A stretch of 64,000 nt of DNA from Cubamyces lactineus (Eukaryota > Basidiomycota > Agaricomycetes > Polyporales > Polyporaceae): positions 1,488,001 through 1,552,000 of the forward strand of contig JACDTU010000006.1 in the NCBI GenBank assembly GCA_022376465.1, given 5' to 3'. The position numbers and the translations under genes are program-made. This document shows, piece by piece, positions 1 to 11,612 of this stretch. A model generated the notes under the pieces. That model worked only from the letters and a program-made list of their open reading frames with translations. It searched no databases and was not told the origin of the DNA. How positions within the stretch are numbered: the stretch's first letter is position 1; each line of letters begins with the position of its first letter.

Positions 1-550
1 AGGTCGTTGACCATCGGACAGGACGTGCAGCCGAGCAGGTTAGCTAGAGGAAACTCTGCCAGCTCTATCGGTGCGTTCTAGGGTAGGTAGAGGAAGCTTC
101 TGGGACTTGCTGGAAGATTTTCTCAAGAAGGATTCTGAGATCTACAGGGCCTAGGGAGAAGAGGTCAGATCTTGCAAAGGTACAGTAGACTTTGTTTGTT
201 TCGTGTTCCGTAGGTTCGTTTGCGTATCACCGCCAAGTAAGGGCAGACCCCGAACTCGGCAGAGCCACTGTCTGGAAAGGAGGAAAACTGACAAGCTTTG
301 CGGCAATGTGAGGTGTATTGGTTTGAGTTCTTTGAAAGACGCGTGACTAAGAGACGTATTTCTGAGTGCTCCTCATTTTCATTCACCTTCTTCGTAGGAT
401 CGTTGGCATTACCACTTTCAGTCGAAGATTTTGATTGTTCTTGAGTAGGTAGTTTTCTCACACAACCCTCTTTTCACCCCTTTTCATTTTTCACACCACA
501 CAAACAACCACCACCCCGACCTCACTCGCGACAGTGTGCGACCGGGCCTT

Positions 551-1030
551 CTAGCACTGGATGCAGCTCAACATCCTCTTGCCCGTGTGGAACCGGCAAG
601 CGATCTGCTTGGCCACGCACCGGTCGGACTTCACCCTGTTGAACTCCACATTAGTCCGTACTCCATCCTCCGGACGGACTTACCACGGGACTAGCAGCTT
701 CGCATCGTCCTCCTCCTCCTCCGACTCCGGCTCTTCGTCCTCCATGGGACGCTTGCTCCCCCGCGCGAACGTCCCGGCCTTCGCTAGGGCAGCCTGGCAG
801 ATCAACGCCGCTGCCTTTTGCACAGCCTCGTACTCCGCGTGCTCCTTCTCCTCCTGTGCTCGCTCTTCCTCCACCCTTCACACCCTGCAACTACTGTTAG
901 CCCGGACCCCGAACCCCAACAACCCCAGTACTTACGCCTCGGCTGCTGCAGCCTCCTCCTCTGCCACCTTCATCTGGAGTTGTGCCAAGTGCGCCTCCAG
1001 AGCCTGGATGTTGTCGAGGGTTGAAGACAT
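551..1030 (-). CDS. small coiled-coil and Cys-rich protein (123 aa)
   Basis: Three exons splice into one frame: 936-1030, 684-875 and 551-635, with donors GTAAGT and GTAAGT and acceptors GAAG and ACAG. The start ATG is at 1028-1030 and the stop TAG at 551-553. The N-terminal third (MSSTLDNIQALEAHLAQLQM) is heptad-like. A Glu/Arg/Ala-rich helix and an acidic Glu/Asp stretch follow. The last 28 residues hold four cysteines, roughly C-x6-C-x11-C-x2-C, suggesting a small metal-binding or nucleic-acid-binding tail. I do not know a named family; similar small coil plus Cys-knuckle proteins are multicopy in mushrooms and often lie near retroelements, which is inference here. The three-exon fit with no stops supports a real gene. 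Confidence 0.6.
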
Positions 1031-1237
1031 TGCTGGTGGTGGTGGTGGTAGCGGACAGAGAGCAAGGAAGAACTGGGTAAGTCTTACCCCCATCTTATAT
1101 ACACCTTTCTTCATCAATTCTGACCCTGCCCCGATTCTTAATCTCTGTTCCCTGGACTCATTGGATTACCTTTTTGGACAGACTTCTATTTCCTTTCACT
1201 ATAGGCCCTCAAGGGTTCGGGCCTAGGGGGGAGGCAC

Positions 1238-2130
1238 TGTTACGCCCCGTGCTGCAACTCCGAAGTCCAAGCTCTGAACCCCCTTACTCTGTCCTTACTC
1301 CGCATTACATACATCATTCTCCCGTACTCTGCTCTTCCGTACCCAGTAACCCTGACTCTGTTCTTCGTACTCCGCACTTCATACTCCGTACTTCGGACTT
1401 CCCCCAACCCCATGACTTACATGTCTCAGATAACCCCTCATGGCGCTACCTACATGAGGCTTTTGCTTACTGAGCTATCTGTGTTATCTTACCCTTGGCA
1501 GGTTACTTTGTACTTTCGTTCTCCTCTTTCCTATCCCATACATCTCTTATTGTTTCTATCGGGTTTCTGACTTAGTATAAATACTGCCCCAGAATGTAGT
1601 AGCTACTCAGTTGAGAAATCTCGTTAACCTCATTATACTGGTTCATCTCGTACTCCGACACTCAACCCCGACCCCCTAGTCCGACCATCCTTTGTTCCCT
1701 CCCTACCAACCTCTCCGACCCAACCCCGTTCCCAAGTCCGACCTCTGACCTGTCAAGTCCGTACTCCGTAGTCCGCAAATAGGGGACACCGAGTCGGAAC
1801 CCGTGCGTTACCAATAGTTTCACGGAAGTCCTCACACAGTGCTAGTCTGACCTCTGGTTGTACTCTGATCCCAAACTCTGTCCAAGTCCCTGTTGTTATA
1901 TGGTACTCACCCACTTGTTTTCCCATAGATATTCTTTCTTTTATTCCGTAGTCCACTCCGTACGAGGTCAAAGTGTCTCCACTGCGATAGTGCGCGCCAT
2001 CGACCTCGGCCACTAACAATGTCCATATCGAGATATTTTGCGTCCACGCCATCAATGGCACGCCCACCCATATCCGTTTTGTGTTTCGTCGATGCCTCCC
2101 TCATTGTTCGCTCCCCCGAACGCTGAGGTG
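1238..2130. repeat. LTR-like, low-complexity stretch
   Basis: The block begins TGTTACGCCCCG, a start typical of basidiomycete Ty3 LTRs. It is full of degenerate units such as ACTCCGTACTTC and CCAAGTCCG, and has a TATA-like TATAAATA near 1577. I could not find a matching second LTR or a primer-binding site, so both ends are guesses. Just downstream the motif CGCTC(T)CCC-AACGCTGAG occurs twice (about 2110 and 2215) and AGCACTCTTTGT twice (2178, 2230), an imperfect 105 bp tandem duplication. A solo LTR is the likeliest reading. Confidence 0.3.
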
Positions 2131-2320
2131 AGGCCTATCCATTCCTTTTCATTCATTGCTTATCTAAGATTAGTGTAGCACTCTTTGTGTAGGTAACTAA
2201 CTAATAGCATCATTCGCTCTCCCAAACGCTGAGCACTCTTTGTTCAGAACCCCCGTGCCCCGCTCATGCTTGTAACCTCGCAGTCCCGACCACTGGAGTT
2301 GTACCCCGGACGGCACGGTC

Positions 2321-3127
2321 CTAACAGAGACCCCAAACCTGCGCAGAGTTCGGTTTCACAAACTTGTCTTTCAGCACATCCCACATCTCTTTGGCAGTGA
2401 GGTCGGCCGCAGAGGTAGTGCTGTTGGTCGTCTTCGTCTCAAGGAGATAATGGAAGCTAGGCCCAGTCCGCATATAGAGCAGACCGCAAGCCTGAGCATT
2501 CTTCTTCTTATACTCCTTGTGCTCTTCAGCATTGGTAGGCTCAGTAGTCGCTGAAGAGACTACGTCCCAGCAATTCATGAACGTGAGGAGACCCTCCATC
2601 TTCGCAGCCCAGTTAGCATACTGGCTGGCCAAAGAAAGGAGAGGGATAGATTCAGGTTTGATGTCGCCCATAGTGAGGAGAAAGAATTGGGGCGAATCGA
2701 CGAGGTTCTCGGTGAGATCGAGTGTAGGAAGTGGAGATTGTGGAGGCGTGAATTGGAGAGGCACGTCCAGAGGAAGGGGTGTTGGAGCAAGGAGAGGTGA
2801 AAGCTCGTAGACTGATTCTAGGTCTTCTTCTTCTTCTGTCGAAGAAGGAGGAAGCGGAGTAACTTGCCAAGGTTCTGGGACTACAGCCCAGAGGTTACCG
2901 GGTGGAGGCTCTTGAAGGTTCTGGTAGCGATTAGGACAGGGGAAGCTATCGCAAGCAAAGTAGCTGTTGTCTTCTGGGTCGTAGTAACGATCGAGGTTCT
3001 CGTCGGCGTCGAAGAAGTGGATAAAACCAGAACAATCAAAGGCAGATGATTCCGAAGGGTTGTCGAGAGTGGTGTCGACTTCCTCCTCAGAATCTATGGC
3101 AAGAGGTTCCGCTGTGGTCGGCTCCAA
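2321..3127 (-). pseudogene. truncated copia-type gag (retrotransposon remnant)
   Basis: An open frame of 268 codons. Its C-terminal half, from MGDIKPESIPLLSLASQYAN onward, reads like the N-terminal gag domain of Ty1/copia polyproteins (the DUF4219/UBN2 type): a Trp in the 'W..KMEGLL' context, then a 'YKKKNAQACGLLYM' helix and 'AKEMWDVLKDKF'. It stops after 'SAQVWGLC' where a normal element continues to the zinc knuckle, protease and integrase. The N-terminal half is acidic and Pro-rich and may be a fused host or element-specific leader. No integrase, RT or RNase H was seen in the window, so this is a dead remnant. Confidence 0.6.
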
Positions 3128-4068
3128 AATGGTTCAGAAATAAAAAAAAAACGCGATGATTGACTTGCTGTGTGCACCGAGAAGTCCTGGTAGATGGGAA
3201 CACCTTTTCAGGAGAACCAGAGATCCAGACAGCCGAAATGCCCGAAAATCTGGGTAGAAGTTGCCAACTGTGCCCAAGAAAAACTATGTACTGCTATCTG
3301 ACAAAAAGAGTATCGTAAGGAGGGTCCAGACGGTTGTCCTCTGGCCCTAAGTTCCTAAAGAACTCGGATACAAGGGCTGGCTGTCGCAAGTGCGAGGCCT
3401 GACCCAGAGATACTTGAAAAAGCTTGCTACAAAGAGCTGTACAGCCTACTGAGTACTAGGGCTATAGTAAAAGCACTCAGGGCTGCATCACAAGCACAGA
3501 AATGTCCCCCTGGTAGCAGTGTTGGTGGGCAACAGTCAAGAATTTAGGAATAATGGAGGGGAGGGTGCACAACAGCGATGTCGACAAAAGGATGGTGCGC
3601 GCTGATGTGCATGGTGTTGGTCCAGACTCAGAGCAGGGGGCTATCGCTGCGGTGTCTCCTCTCCTTCCCGCAGCAGTTTTATCTATGCCTTCACCAGTCG
3701 TGACCTCGCGCGACGCTTCACACATCCGCAGGACCCTTTGCGCACACCTGGAGCACCCGCGCCTGCATGCTTGGACTCCTGTGGATCTCCGCTCCCCTCC
3801 TCTCGCCCTCGCAGACGTGTTGTGCCCAGCTACGGACCGTATCGGCCAACAGGAACAACGCAGAATGGCGCCATATGGTGCGGGAGGTAGAGCAGAGCCT
3901 ATAGGAGGCTGCGGAGAGGCCACGTGGCGAGCCAGCCTCGCGACGAGGCCGCGCGGCCTTGCCAAGACTTGATGGACTGTAGCACAGTACCCCCCCTGTA
4001 AAGTACACACCCCCAGGGCCAGACAACACAGATTCCCTTCCCCCCCATTCCCTTAGGGTCTCTCATTT

Positions 4069-4285
4069 GTGACATTTACGACCTGCAAAATCTGCGAACT
4101 TGCGAACTCTTGCAAAATCTGCAAACTTGCAAACTGCAAACTGCGAACTCTTGCAACGACCTTGCGAAGATCTGCAAAACCACTTAGCTGCAAAACGGTG
4201 CAAAGCCACGAGGACAGACTCCGCGAAAAGTTTGCGAAACCGCGTGTTGCGAAAATCTGCGAAACTCTGTGACATTTGCCAAATC
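4069..4285. repeat. degenerate (TGCRAA)n low-complexity block
   Basis: Dozens of overlapping copies of TGCAAA, TGCGAA and CTTGCAAA, all on one strand, fill about 200 bp. The same nonamer GTGACATTT lies at both edges (about 4067 and 4269), so the block may be a bounded insertion or an expanded satellite. The open frames here are simple-sequence artefacts. Confidence 0.7.
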
Positions 4286-4668
4286 AACAGCCCACACTCC
4301 TCTCCCCTCGTCCCCTTTCTCCTTTCTCCTTCCCAGTGTATCCGCAAACCCTTGCCCTGTGCTCTCGCCAGTGTCGCGTCCTTCGCAAAGGCCAACCAAC
4401 CCTCTCTACCCTCACCCTTTGGTCCTAGGCTTCGCTACGGCTCGTGCCAGACACAGGGCACCTGGCTCCAACCTCCCCTCTCCTTCGCGTCCTTTCCCCT
4501 CTCCCCTGCTAGCAGGCCTCAACCTACAAAGGCTCTCAGCCTGAGTAGTATCCTTCCCTTACGGGTGGGTTAGACACTTCAGCGCAGAGATGTCGACAGA
4601 AGCAGCAACAAGTTAGAGTGCAGGGCTCATAACCTGACGAACTTCTGAACCTGGAAGGCTGGGGAGCA

Positions 4669-4842
4669 ACCTGTAAGCGACACAAAGAGAGTCTTCAGTC
4701 TGTGAGCAAATGACTATATTGCATAGTACAAGTACCTGTAAGTGACACAAAGAGAGCTACAAGTACTTGGTAAGTAACTGCATATAAACCATAGGTAGTA
4801 AAGGAACTTACTCTTCAGTCTGTGAGCAAACAACTGAAGAGT
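4669..4842. repeat. interleaved direct repeats and a perfect 10 bp hairpin
   Basis: CCTGTAAG(C/T)GACACAAAGAGAG occurs at about 4670 and 4735. TCTTCAGTCTGTGAGCAAA occurs at about 4692 and 4812. The second copy lies inside a perfect inverted repeat, ACTCTTCAGT (4810-4819) and ACTGAAGAGT (4833-4842), with a 13 nt loop. This looks like a partly duplicated element end; no coding role is seen. Confidence 0.65.
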
Positions 4843-5662
4843 AGGGGCAAAGAATGTCCTCCTTATATACTGAGAGAGGAGTGCCATGAGTAAGCGGAGA
4901 AAGGAGGCATGTGATCGCTATGTACGATGAGTAAGACCATGGTGCGAGTATTGCAACATATGGTGTCATAGGTATAGAACCCTCTGGAAGGATCCGTAGC
5001 AGTGTAGAACACAATGGAAAGATGGAGGGAATGTCTAAATGTCTAACTACAGTACGTACGCTACGCAGTCCGTAAAAGGAAGGAACAAAGTCCATGCTAT
5101 GCGCATTGTAGGCGCCACAGCCACAAAGTCCACATTCCCAGTCCGGCACAGCCAATAACCTGGAAGTTCAACATCTATGTACAGGCCAGAACTGCACACA
5201 GGGCTCCAAGGTAAGATATAGTAGACTGACACTAATAGAAATTGACTACCATATACTATAGACCTAGTCCGATACGACAGGAGGCTACAATACGCCGGCC
5301 GATACTACTGGGCACTATGGGAAACTGCCATGTGCTACAAGAGAAGCCTATGTATTAATGCCACTGGCCACTCAGTTCTAATACATAGCCTGATGAGATA
5401 GCAGCTATAGTATCTTACTGAGTATGTAGTACACAGTCGAGTACTATACTTAGGACCCTTGGTTTGCTGATGTTGCTTCCAACATATGAATTAGTCCATT
5501 GTAGTGAACTCGGGCTCATAAACGACGTCTGTCATGTACACAGCCATTCGTGCCTACGATTCCGACTCACCTAACGATCGTGTATATACGGGCATTTACG
5601 GACAATACGCTTGCAAAAGTGTAGTATATGCATAGCGATTGGCTGCGGCCAAGCCAGTATCA

Positions 5663-7555
5663 CTAACGGACATCTGCAAGTGAAGCCCCAGCTGCAGCAC
5701 GTTCGACACCCCTGAAGACCAACTGCACCCGTTTCTGCGTCGCCTCATCGTCGGGCGCTGACCGCGTCCTCATCCCTGTCATCCTCCCCGGGGCGCACGG
5801 CCATGAACTCGGCCACGAATTGCGCGACCGCACGTTTGCCCACTTCTGCCGCTGCTCGCGGGCCCCAGCGCCACTCGTAGGCGGCAAGCACGCTGTCGTC
5901 GTGCACGCCCGCCGCGGCTTGCGTTCCGTGTTGTGACGCGCGGGCGCGTTTTGGGGCCCCTCACGCATTGCCAAGGCGGACCTTCTCGAGATAGCCTTGT
6001 CGCGTGAGTTGCGAGAGGTACGCACCCAGAGTGAGGTTCTGGTTTGTCGACTGGCTACTGAGCGGGATGGATGCGTTCGCAGGGAGCTGTAGACGTTTCA
6101 GAATGGCGTGGAGGTCGTCTGACTAGAGCATCAGTGGTGGGATTTGGTAAGGGACACGAAGGGAAGCTCACTATCATTGATACTTCTTCCTTCTACGAGA
6201 ATCAGTGCGAGGATCACGTAGAGGATGCCGACTGATGCAAGCTGGTCAGAGCTGTGCCACGCGAAAATACTTCCAGTCGAGCGAGTGCCGACTGGGTTGT
6301 CGTCCTCCGCGAACTCCTCGTTCTCATCCAGAAACTCGACCTGCTCGAGCTCTCGGATGTCGGGGTCGGGGGCAGTCGCTCTCTGGATAAGGGAAGGGTC
6401 CAGAAGTGACCTTAGAATGTAGTTCTTCGTCCCCGTAGATGCCGCTGTTCGGACCGTTAGGCGTCGTGTAGGGACTGCAGACCGACGTCGCGACGCACCT
6501 TTCTTCTTTACGCCGGCGTTTTTCAGCATTTCTGCGTCTTTCTGGCTGATATCTGCATCTTGCGATGTTGAATGTAGCTCCACAAGTTCCATGCCAAAGG
6601 TTCTCTTCAGGATATCATTCGCAGCGGCAGATACCATATTGAAAGAGCGTGAATTTGACCCAAGCACTGTTCGGGACAGTTACACACTGCGTCCGGAAGA
6701 CGCAGATAGAGCGTGGAGCGAACCTTTCTTTGATATTTCATCTCTCTTCAATGGCATCCGTCGTTAGGGTACGGTGAACTATTGCTCATTTCCTAACAAC
6801 TGTTAACAGTTAAGAAGGTTGGCTCCTCAGAAAGGCTGTTAAGAAGTGTCAAAAAGTCGAGCCGTTGGTACATGTTTGAGGTAAGCGTATGTGACGTTCC
6901 GTAGTCCTTGATTATCGGCCGACACTCAGCAGAAGCTATGGGGCTACTTGGCTGATGTCGTATGGCATCTGCGGTCACTTCTATCTTATGGACTGAATGC
7001 GCCGTAAACGTCAAACACGGAGCGGTTGCGGGGAGTTGTGCATATGATTGACATATGGTGTCGAGGAGGAAGATGTGGGATCCTGGACGTCGACTGGGAG
7101 GAGGAATTGTTTGTTAACACCTGTTTGCAACACTTTCTAACATGTATCGGACGTTAATAACGAGAGGTTTAAAACGGTTATTAACAGTGGTCAATAATTG
7201 CCCCGGCAGCCACTTGTTTATCACCGTTAGTTAATAAGTCATTTGAATTGTTCACCGTACCCTATCCGTCGTTGCTCATGGAATAATGCCAGTCGCACTA
7301 GGTCTCTTGCTTTCCGTTCGATATCCTGTTGCAGGCATTCAAGATCAGCTTCACATGGATTGTGTTACGGCTTACCTGCTGCGCCTTGTCTGCTGGTATG
7401 TCTTCGTCTCCTCCATCTTCGTAGGCGTTCTCTGGTTCCTCTTCTTCGTGGTCCTCCGCACGTGTTCTATGCGCGCGACCACCCTGGGTTCCCCGCGGTG
7501 GCTGTGATTGGGAGGCCTGCGATGGGCGTTGTGATCTCGCTGGCTGTCGTGCCAT
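5663..7555 (-). pseudogene. MAGE-domain (Nse3-like, Smc5/6 complex) gene, interrupted
   Basis: Pieces of one MAGE protein lie in order on the minus strand. Exon 1 (7555 to about 7380) encodes a basic, Gln/Arg-rich N-terminus and an acidic 'EEEEPENAYEDGGDED' segment. Exon 2 (7325-6724) has 'RKARDLVRLALF' and 'MPLKRDEISKK', split by the MITE at 6765-7264. Exon 3 (about 6660-6170) has 'NSRSFNMVSAAANDILKRTFG', 'GTKNYILRSLLDP' and 'SSDQLASVGILYVILALIL', core MAGE winged-helix motifs. Exon 4 (about 6124-5663) has 'DDLHAILKRLQLP', 'YLSQLTRQGYLEKVRLGNA' and 'YEWRWGPRAAAEVG'. Exon 4 meets a TGA right after LGNA (this could be a GTGAGG donor), and the last segment 'EATQKRVQLVFRGVERAAAG' sits in a shifted frame. 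In the Smc5/6 complex Nse3 pairs with the Nse1 RING protein in DNA repair. The domain is clear; loss of function is my inference from the insertion and frame lesions. Confidence 0.85.
6765..7264. mobile_element. 500 bp hAT-like MITE inside the MAGE exon
   Basis: Terminal inverted repeats read TAGGGTACGGTGAAC at 6765-6779 and its complement at 7250-7264. The element is flanked by the 8 bp duplication TCCGTCGT (6757-6764 and 7265-7272). Removing the element plus one duplication joins two coding halves of the MAGE exon in frame, so the insertion point is certain. TIRs fitting the 5'-YARNG pattern and an 8 bp TSD are hallmarks of the hAT superfamily. There is no transposase gene, and subterminal TTAAC/GTTAA motifs recur on both sides, as in non-autonomous elements. 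Confidence 0.9.
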
Positions 7556-9015
7556 AGTCTAGCTCAGGATTGCAGAATCTGTTATGCACGGCTGAACGTT
7601 TGTGCAGTATGTGTCGGCACTAGGGGACTATCGTGCTCGTGGTTCCGATTCCACTTGTGGAGTCGGTTATCATTCTTGGTGGGGAGGAGGTCTTTTTACA
7701 TAATCAAGGTACGCTGGACATTGTGATGGAGATCTCGGCTGTCCTCATAAACTGTACAGTTATTTATGGCATCACACTCGCACATGTAAGTATAAAGGAG
7801 AAGAACAATTCCGCCCGCTAATCGTCTGTGTACGCATCCACATAGGCTGGTCTCCACTATCACGGATTTATTGCTCGAGATACAGTTGCGCGCTCGTGGA
7901 ACGTGCTACAGCTGATATAGGCCGATATGCGGCTGGACAATTGACGCCAACTAGAGGAACAGGTATCTCAATGCAAATATCGAGAGTATGTCAGCACCTC
8001 CGGCCGCCAGGATTGCACGAAACGGACATGCTGGTGTGTGTTGGTACAACATTCGAACGTAAGACACATCGTTGCAATCTCTTGTCTTGTCGAGTTGCCT
8101 CCATGATAATTGTTGTCTCTTGATTAATATACTGTGTGTACAATATGTAATGAATAACGAGTGACCTTCATCATTCTTTTTCTATCACAGCCAAATAATC
8201 TATGTACGTGTACGTGACCAGTACTAGATAATGACAATTCATGATGAACGAGTACTGTATTTACTGTTTGACCAATAGGATCAAGAACAGTCACCAATTT
8301 ATTTGGATTCAATGCTCATTGCTCACAGTGGAATCGGACTGGCGCGGGATTACCCGCGGCATCTACCTAAGATTGACCCAGCTCACTTCTGACCACTATG
8401 GTCACAGCGTTACCATCACGTGAACAAGGCGTCAAGCAGTACTAAAAACGGATTATTGTGTGATAAGTAAGACTAAACGCCGACAGCCAATTTCGCTGTA
8501 CTGCGTCCACGCAACAAGCGCCTGTGTGCGTAACTGCCAGAAATAAAGCCATGGTGGCTAGACGCCCGTCCACTCCAGTCTTGGAACGCTATGTCATCCT
8601 GCTAGAAGGGCTTTTTGAGAAATCTAAAACCATCAGATTGTAGGTACAGCGTATACTCCAACTTGATGGTTTTACTTCCTGCATACGTGCCGTCTACAGA
8701 GAGGACATAGTTTTTGTTCAGTTTTTCCCCCCTCACAGAGGTGTAAGCGTGACAGGGTCTAGTCACGTGATGTGGTCAATTGTGCGCTGGGTCAATCTTA
8801 GTGGGAGAAGAGAGAGGCAAGACGCGTGCTCGAGTCTCGACGCGTCGCGCGTAATTTGCTAAGCGCCTGTATCCGCGCTAGTCACGTGCGACCCGATTGG
8901 CCAAGCGAGCAAGCGGCGAGCTCTGCTGGCGTGTCACCGACCACCATCTGCTCCGTTGGCGTAGTGTTGGACGACGTTCCGATTGACCTCACGGTTGACT
9001 TTGTACTGCACTATT
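7556..9015. other. intergenic region between MAGE and FunK1 genes
   Basis: No convincing gene. The only structure seen is an imperfect inverted repeat CTAAAACCATCA (about 8623) and TTGATGGTTTTA (about 8663) with a short A/T-rich loop. The stretch 8700-9015 is the presumptive promoter of the kinase gene. Confidence 0.45.
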
Positions 9016-11277
9016 ATGGACACGCTAGAATTTCAAGAATTGCGCTCCTGCTTCTCCGCTGCGAACACACGTTCTAGGACTCAACTCGTACCCACGGACT
9101 TCTGGCTGGATGTTGTGCTTGGACTTGACGCGGGTACCCGCAGTCGTTTCAGCAAACTTGTGATGGAGGGTGGATGGCAAAGCCACTCAGGTGTTGCCGA
9201 CTCCTTACGCAAGATACAAGGCTGGCAAAACGACTCGGAGCCTGAGTTTGAGGATGACATTCTGGGCACGTTGGCGGCCCAAATCCTTGACATTTTCAGA
9301 GTGGTAGAGCTGCCATCTGTCTCCGTAAGATGCTCTAATTCTGTGGTGACTGCGGGCCGCTCACGAAGGCCTATAGGAATCTCATGCTGCTCGCACAACG
9401 ACGATAGAGTCGGTACCCGCGGCAGCGATGCAATCTGATAGTCAGACAATTGCTAGATCGCATGAGGATGCGCTGGGTCATACCCACACGTCAATGAAAC
9501 GTGGCGCGTGCACCTCTCATGACGATGACGGTCCCTCGAAGAGATTGAAGATATCATCTCATCTCAGAGACGCGTCTCTTGGATACGGGACACGGGAATC
9601 CCCCCACGCACCTCTGGCAATGCGGGATGACAAGGGAACCCGCCTAAGCTCTGTGGCGTTGACGCTGAACAAGACTACCATGACGTTCTGGTACATGGAC
9701 CCGTGCGGCGTGGTCGTCTCAGCCACCGGCCTGTGCCTGCTGAACAACTTCGCCGACTTCGCCGCTGCTGTGATCGCCCTCAAGCGCCTGGAAACATCAG
9801 GCCAAGAAGTCGTCCCAGGTCTTATTTTTCCAGACGGAAAGTCTGCACGCGATCTTGTCCTCGCCGGCACTCTCCAGGGCTGCTCTTTCGACATTCCCAG
9901 AGACTCTGCCGTGGATCGCATGCAACACCGTGTCACATTCGGAGAGTGCATCTACTCGCAAGGAGCTGTCGTCGGACGTCGGACCGTCGTCTACACAGGT
10001 CAGGCGGAGCCTCAGTTCGATGGCAGAGGACCTGCGGAATGCATCGCCGTAAAGCTCTCGTATCAAGTGACATCTCGGACGGCCGAGCATGAACTCATCG
10101 AACAGGCCCGCGAGAAGAATGTGCCCCACATCCCCACCGTTTACGGCCATCGCGACCTCTTCGATCTCGAGTCCCTGCAAGATGGCATCCGCGCTCGTGT
10201 GGTGAAGCACTGCGGTGCGTTTCACAACTACGAGAATCGGGTGGCACGAATCATCGTGGTCAAGATGTATACTCCCCTGCTACAGCGACTCCGCGAGGAA
10301 CCCCTGGATTTAGTCCGGATGGTGGACCACATCTCCGAGTGTAAGCTGCCTTCTATTCTACGGTGAACGCATCGCTTACCGCTCAACTCGCAGGTCTTCA
10401 CCGTCTCCGCCACGACGCAAAGATCCTTCACCGGGACGTCAGCGTATCGAACATCATGTGCGACGAGACCGATGGTCGTTTGAAGTTCATCTTGACCGAC
10501 TTCGACCTCGCTGTCATGCTCAACGACGACGGTTTGCCGAAAGGCCCGACAGCGAAGCATCACACCGGTACTCTGCCCTTTATGGCGGAGCAACTCCTGG
10601 ACGATCTAGCATTTCACCCAGATTGCCCGCAAGTTCTCCATGAGCTCCATCACGATTACGAGTCCCTCTATTGGGTCACGTTGTGGTGTACGATGAAGGC
10701 TGACTACAACGAGCAGGAGGCGGAGTTCCAGGAACGTATTGATCAGTTTCTCACTCAATGGGAGCTCGCCGAGGGTCATTCGGGAAGTCCGACCTCAGAA
10801 ACTTCGGATGCCAGCCGTGACTCAAATGATCAACCGGAGACGATGAGTACGACGACAATATCCAAGCTCAATCTCCTTGCAATTGCCCAGACGAAGTTCA
10901 TTCTCCTTCATGACGGAAAGATTGGCGATGAGTATCCGCCGATCACAAAGCAGTTCCAACACGCCGGCATATACGAACTTCTCGACAGCTTCCGCTTCCT
11001 TCTTGCGAACGCCTATGCGCGCGACTCATTTGTTGCAGCTGCCCTACACCGTACGGGGTTCGCGGATGATCCTAGAGAAGCAGGAGCAGACAAGGTCGAG
11101 GAGGCCAACAAGTCCGACGACGACGATTTCGGGACTCTACCGGAAGGTAAGAACGTGAAGAAGGCCAGCATAGGCATGCCTATGCGCGACATCACCACCA
11201 GAGAAGCCATCAAGGTGGTGGTCCGGAAAGCAAAGAGGAAGGTGGTCCTGCCAAAGAAGAAGGTGGCGCTTTCCTAG
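9016..11277 (+). CDS. FunK1 fungal-type protein kinase (about 718 aa)
   Basis: Three exons fit one frame: 9016-9324, 9377-10340 and 10394-11277, with introns of 52 and 53 nt (GTAAGA..TATAG and GTAAGC..GCAG). The middle exon carries the FunK1 upstream domain ('MTFWYMDPCGVV', then an N-lobe strand 'CIAVKLSYQV'). Exon 3 opens with the catalytic loop HRDVSVSNIM (near residue 438), then 'LTDFDLAV' in place of DFG, 'HTGTLPFMA' and 'HHDYESLYWV', the usual FunK1 landmarks. The C-terminus is Lys/Arg-rich (KKKVALS) and may direct the protein to the nucleus. FunK1 kinases are strongly expanded in mushrooms; substrates are unknown. The first exon, 103 residues with no known domain, is the least certain part. 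The kinase appears intact. Confidence 0.88.
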
Positions 11278-11612
11278 CCTCGTGTATGAACAGGCACTGA
11301 GTCGCCTGAGGGTATGTGGTAACTTGTCTGAGCAGCTCGCGGCGAACTAACCTTTGGGTAGCATTTGACTCCAGTAGTACAATGGATTGTACCTGTGGGA
11401 GCAATAGGAACACTAGACGTCGAGTTGGTATATGCTGACTGATACACTAGTACTGCTATCAGTTCCTCGCGAAGGCATTTTCTGAACGGCAAACATTATT
11501 AAGACGTATCCGTGACACGTCCATCAGGGAAATTCCCCCAAGCAAATGAGTGAAAATGGGTGAACATTTTCGCTCATCTTCCCGATTAGTCAGTTATCGC
11601 TAAATACTCAAC

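Larger units (their letters stand above)
3128..5662. other. gene-free repeat-rich interval
   Basis: I see no gene that splices convincingly. The interval contains a poly-A run near 3143, the TGCRAA repeat block (4069-4285), a GC-rich section at 3600-3980 with overlapping short frames, and the direct and inverted repeats at 4669-4842. From 4850 to 5640 the DNA is unremarkable. Confidence 0.5.

Noticed and set aside
561..1226. 221-codon Ser/Pro-rich open frame on the plus strand
   Set aside because: It is the antisense shadow of the spliced 551-1030 gene; its Ser-rich look comes from Glu codons on the other strand.
3477..4010. 177-codon frame with Cys/Arg-rich reading
   Set aside because: GC-rich region with open frames on both strands and no splice or family support.
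9325..9438. Reading the first FunK1 exon straight through to its stop at 9438 as a separate small gene
   Set aside because: A good GTAAGA..TATAG intron joins it in frame to the kinase exon, which has no other convincing start.
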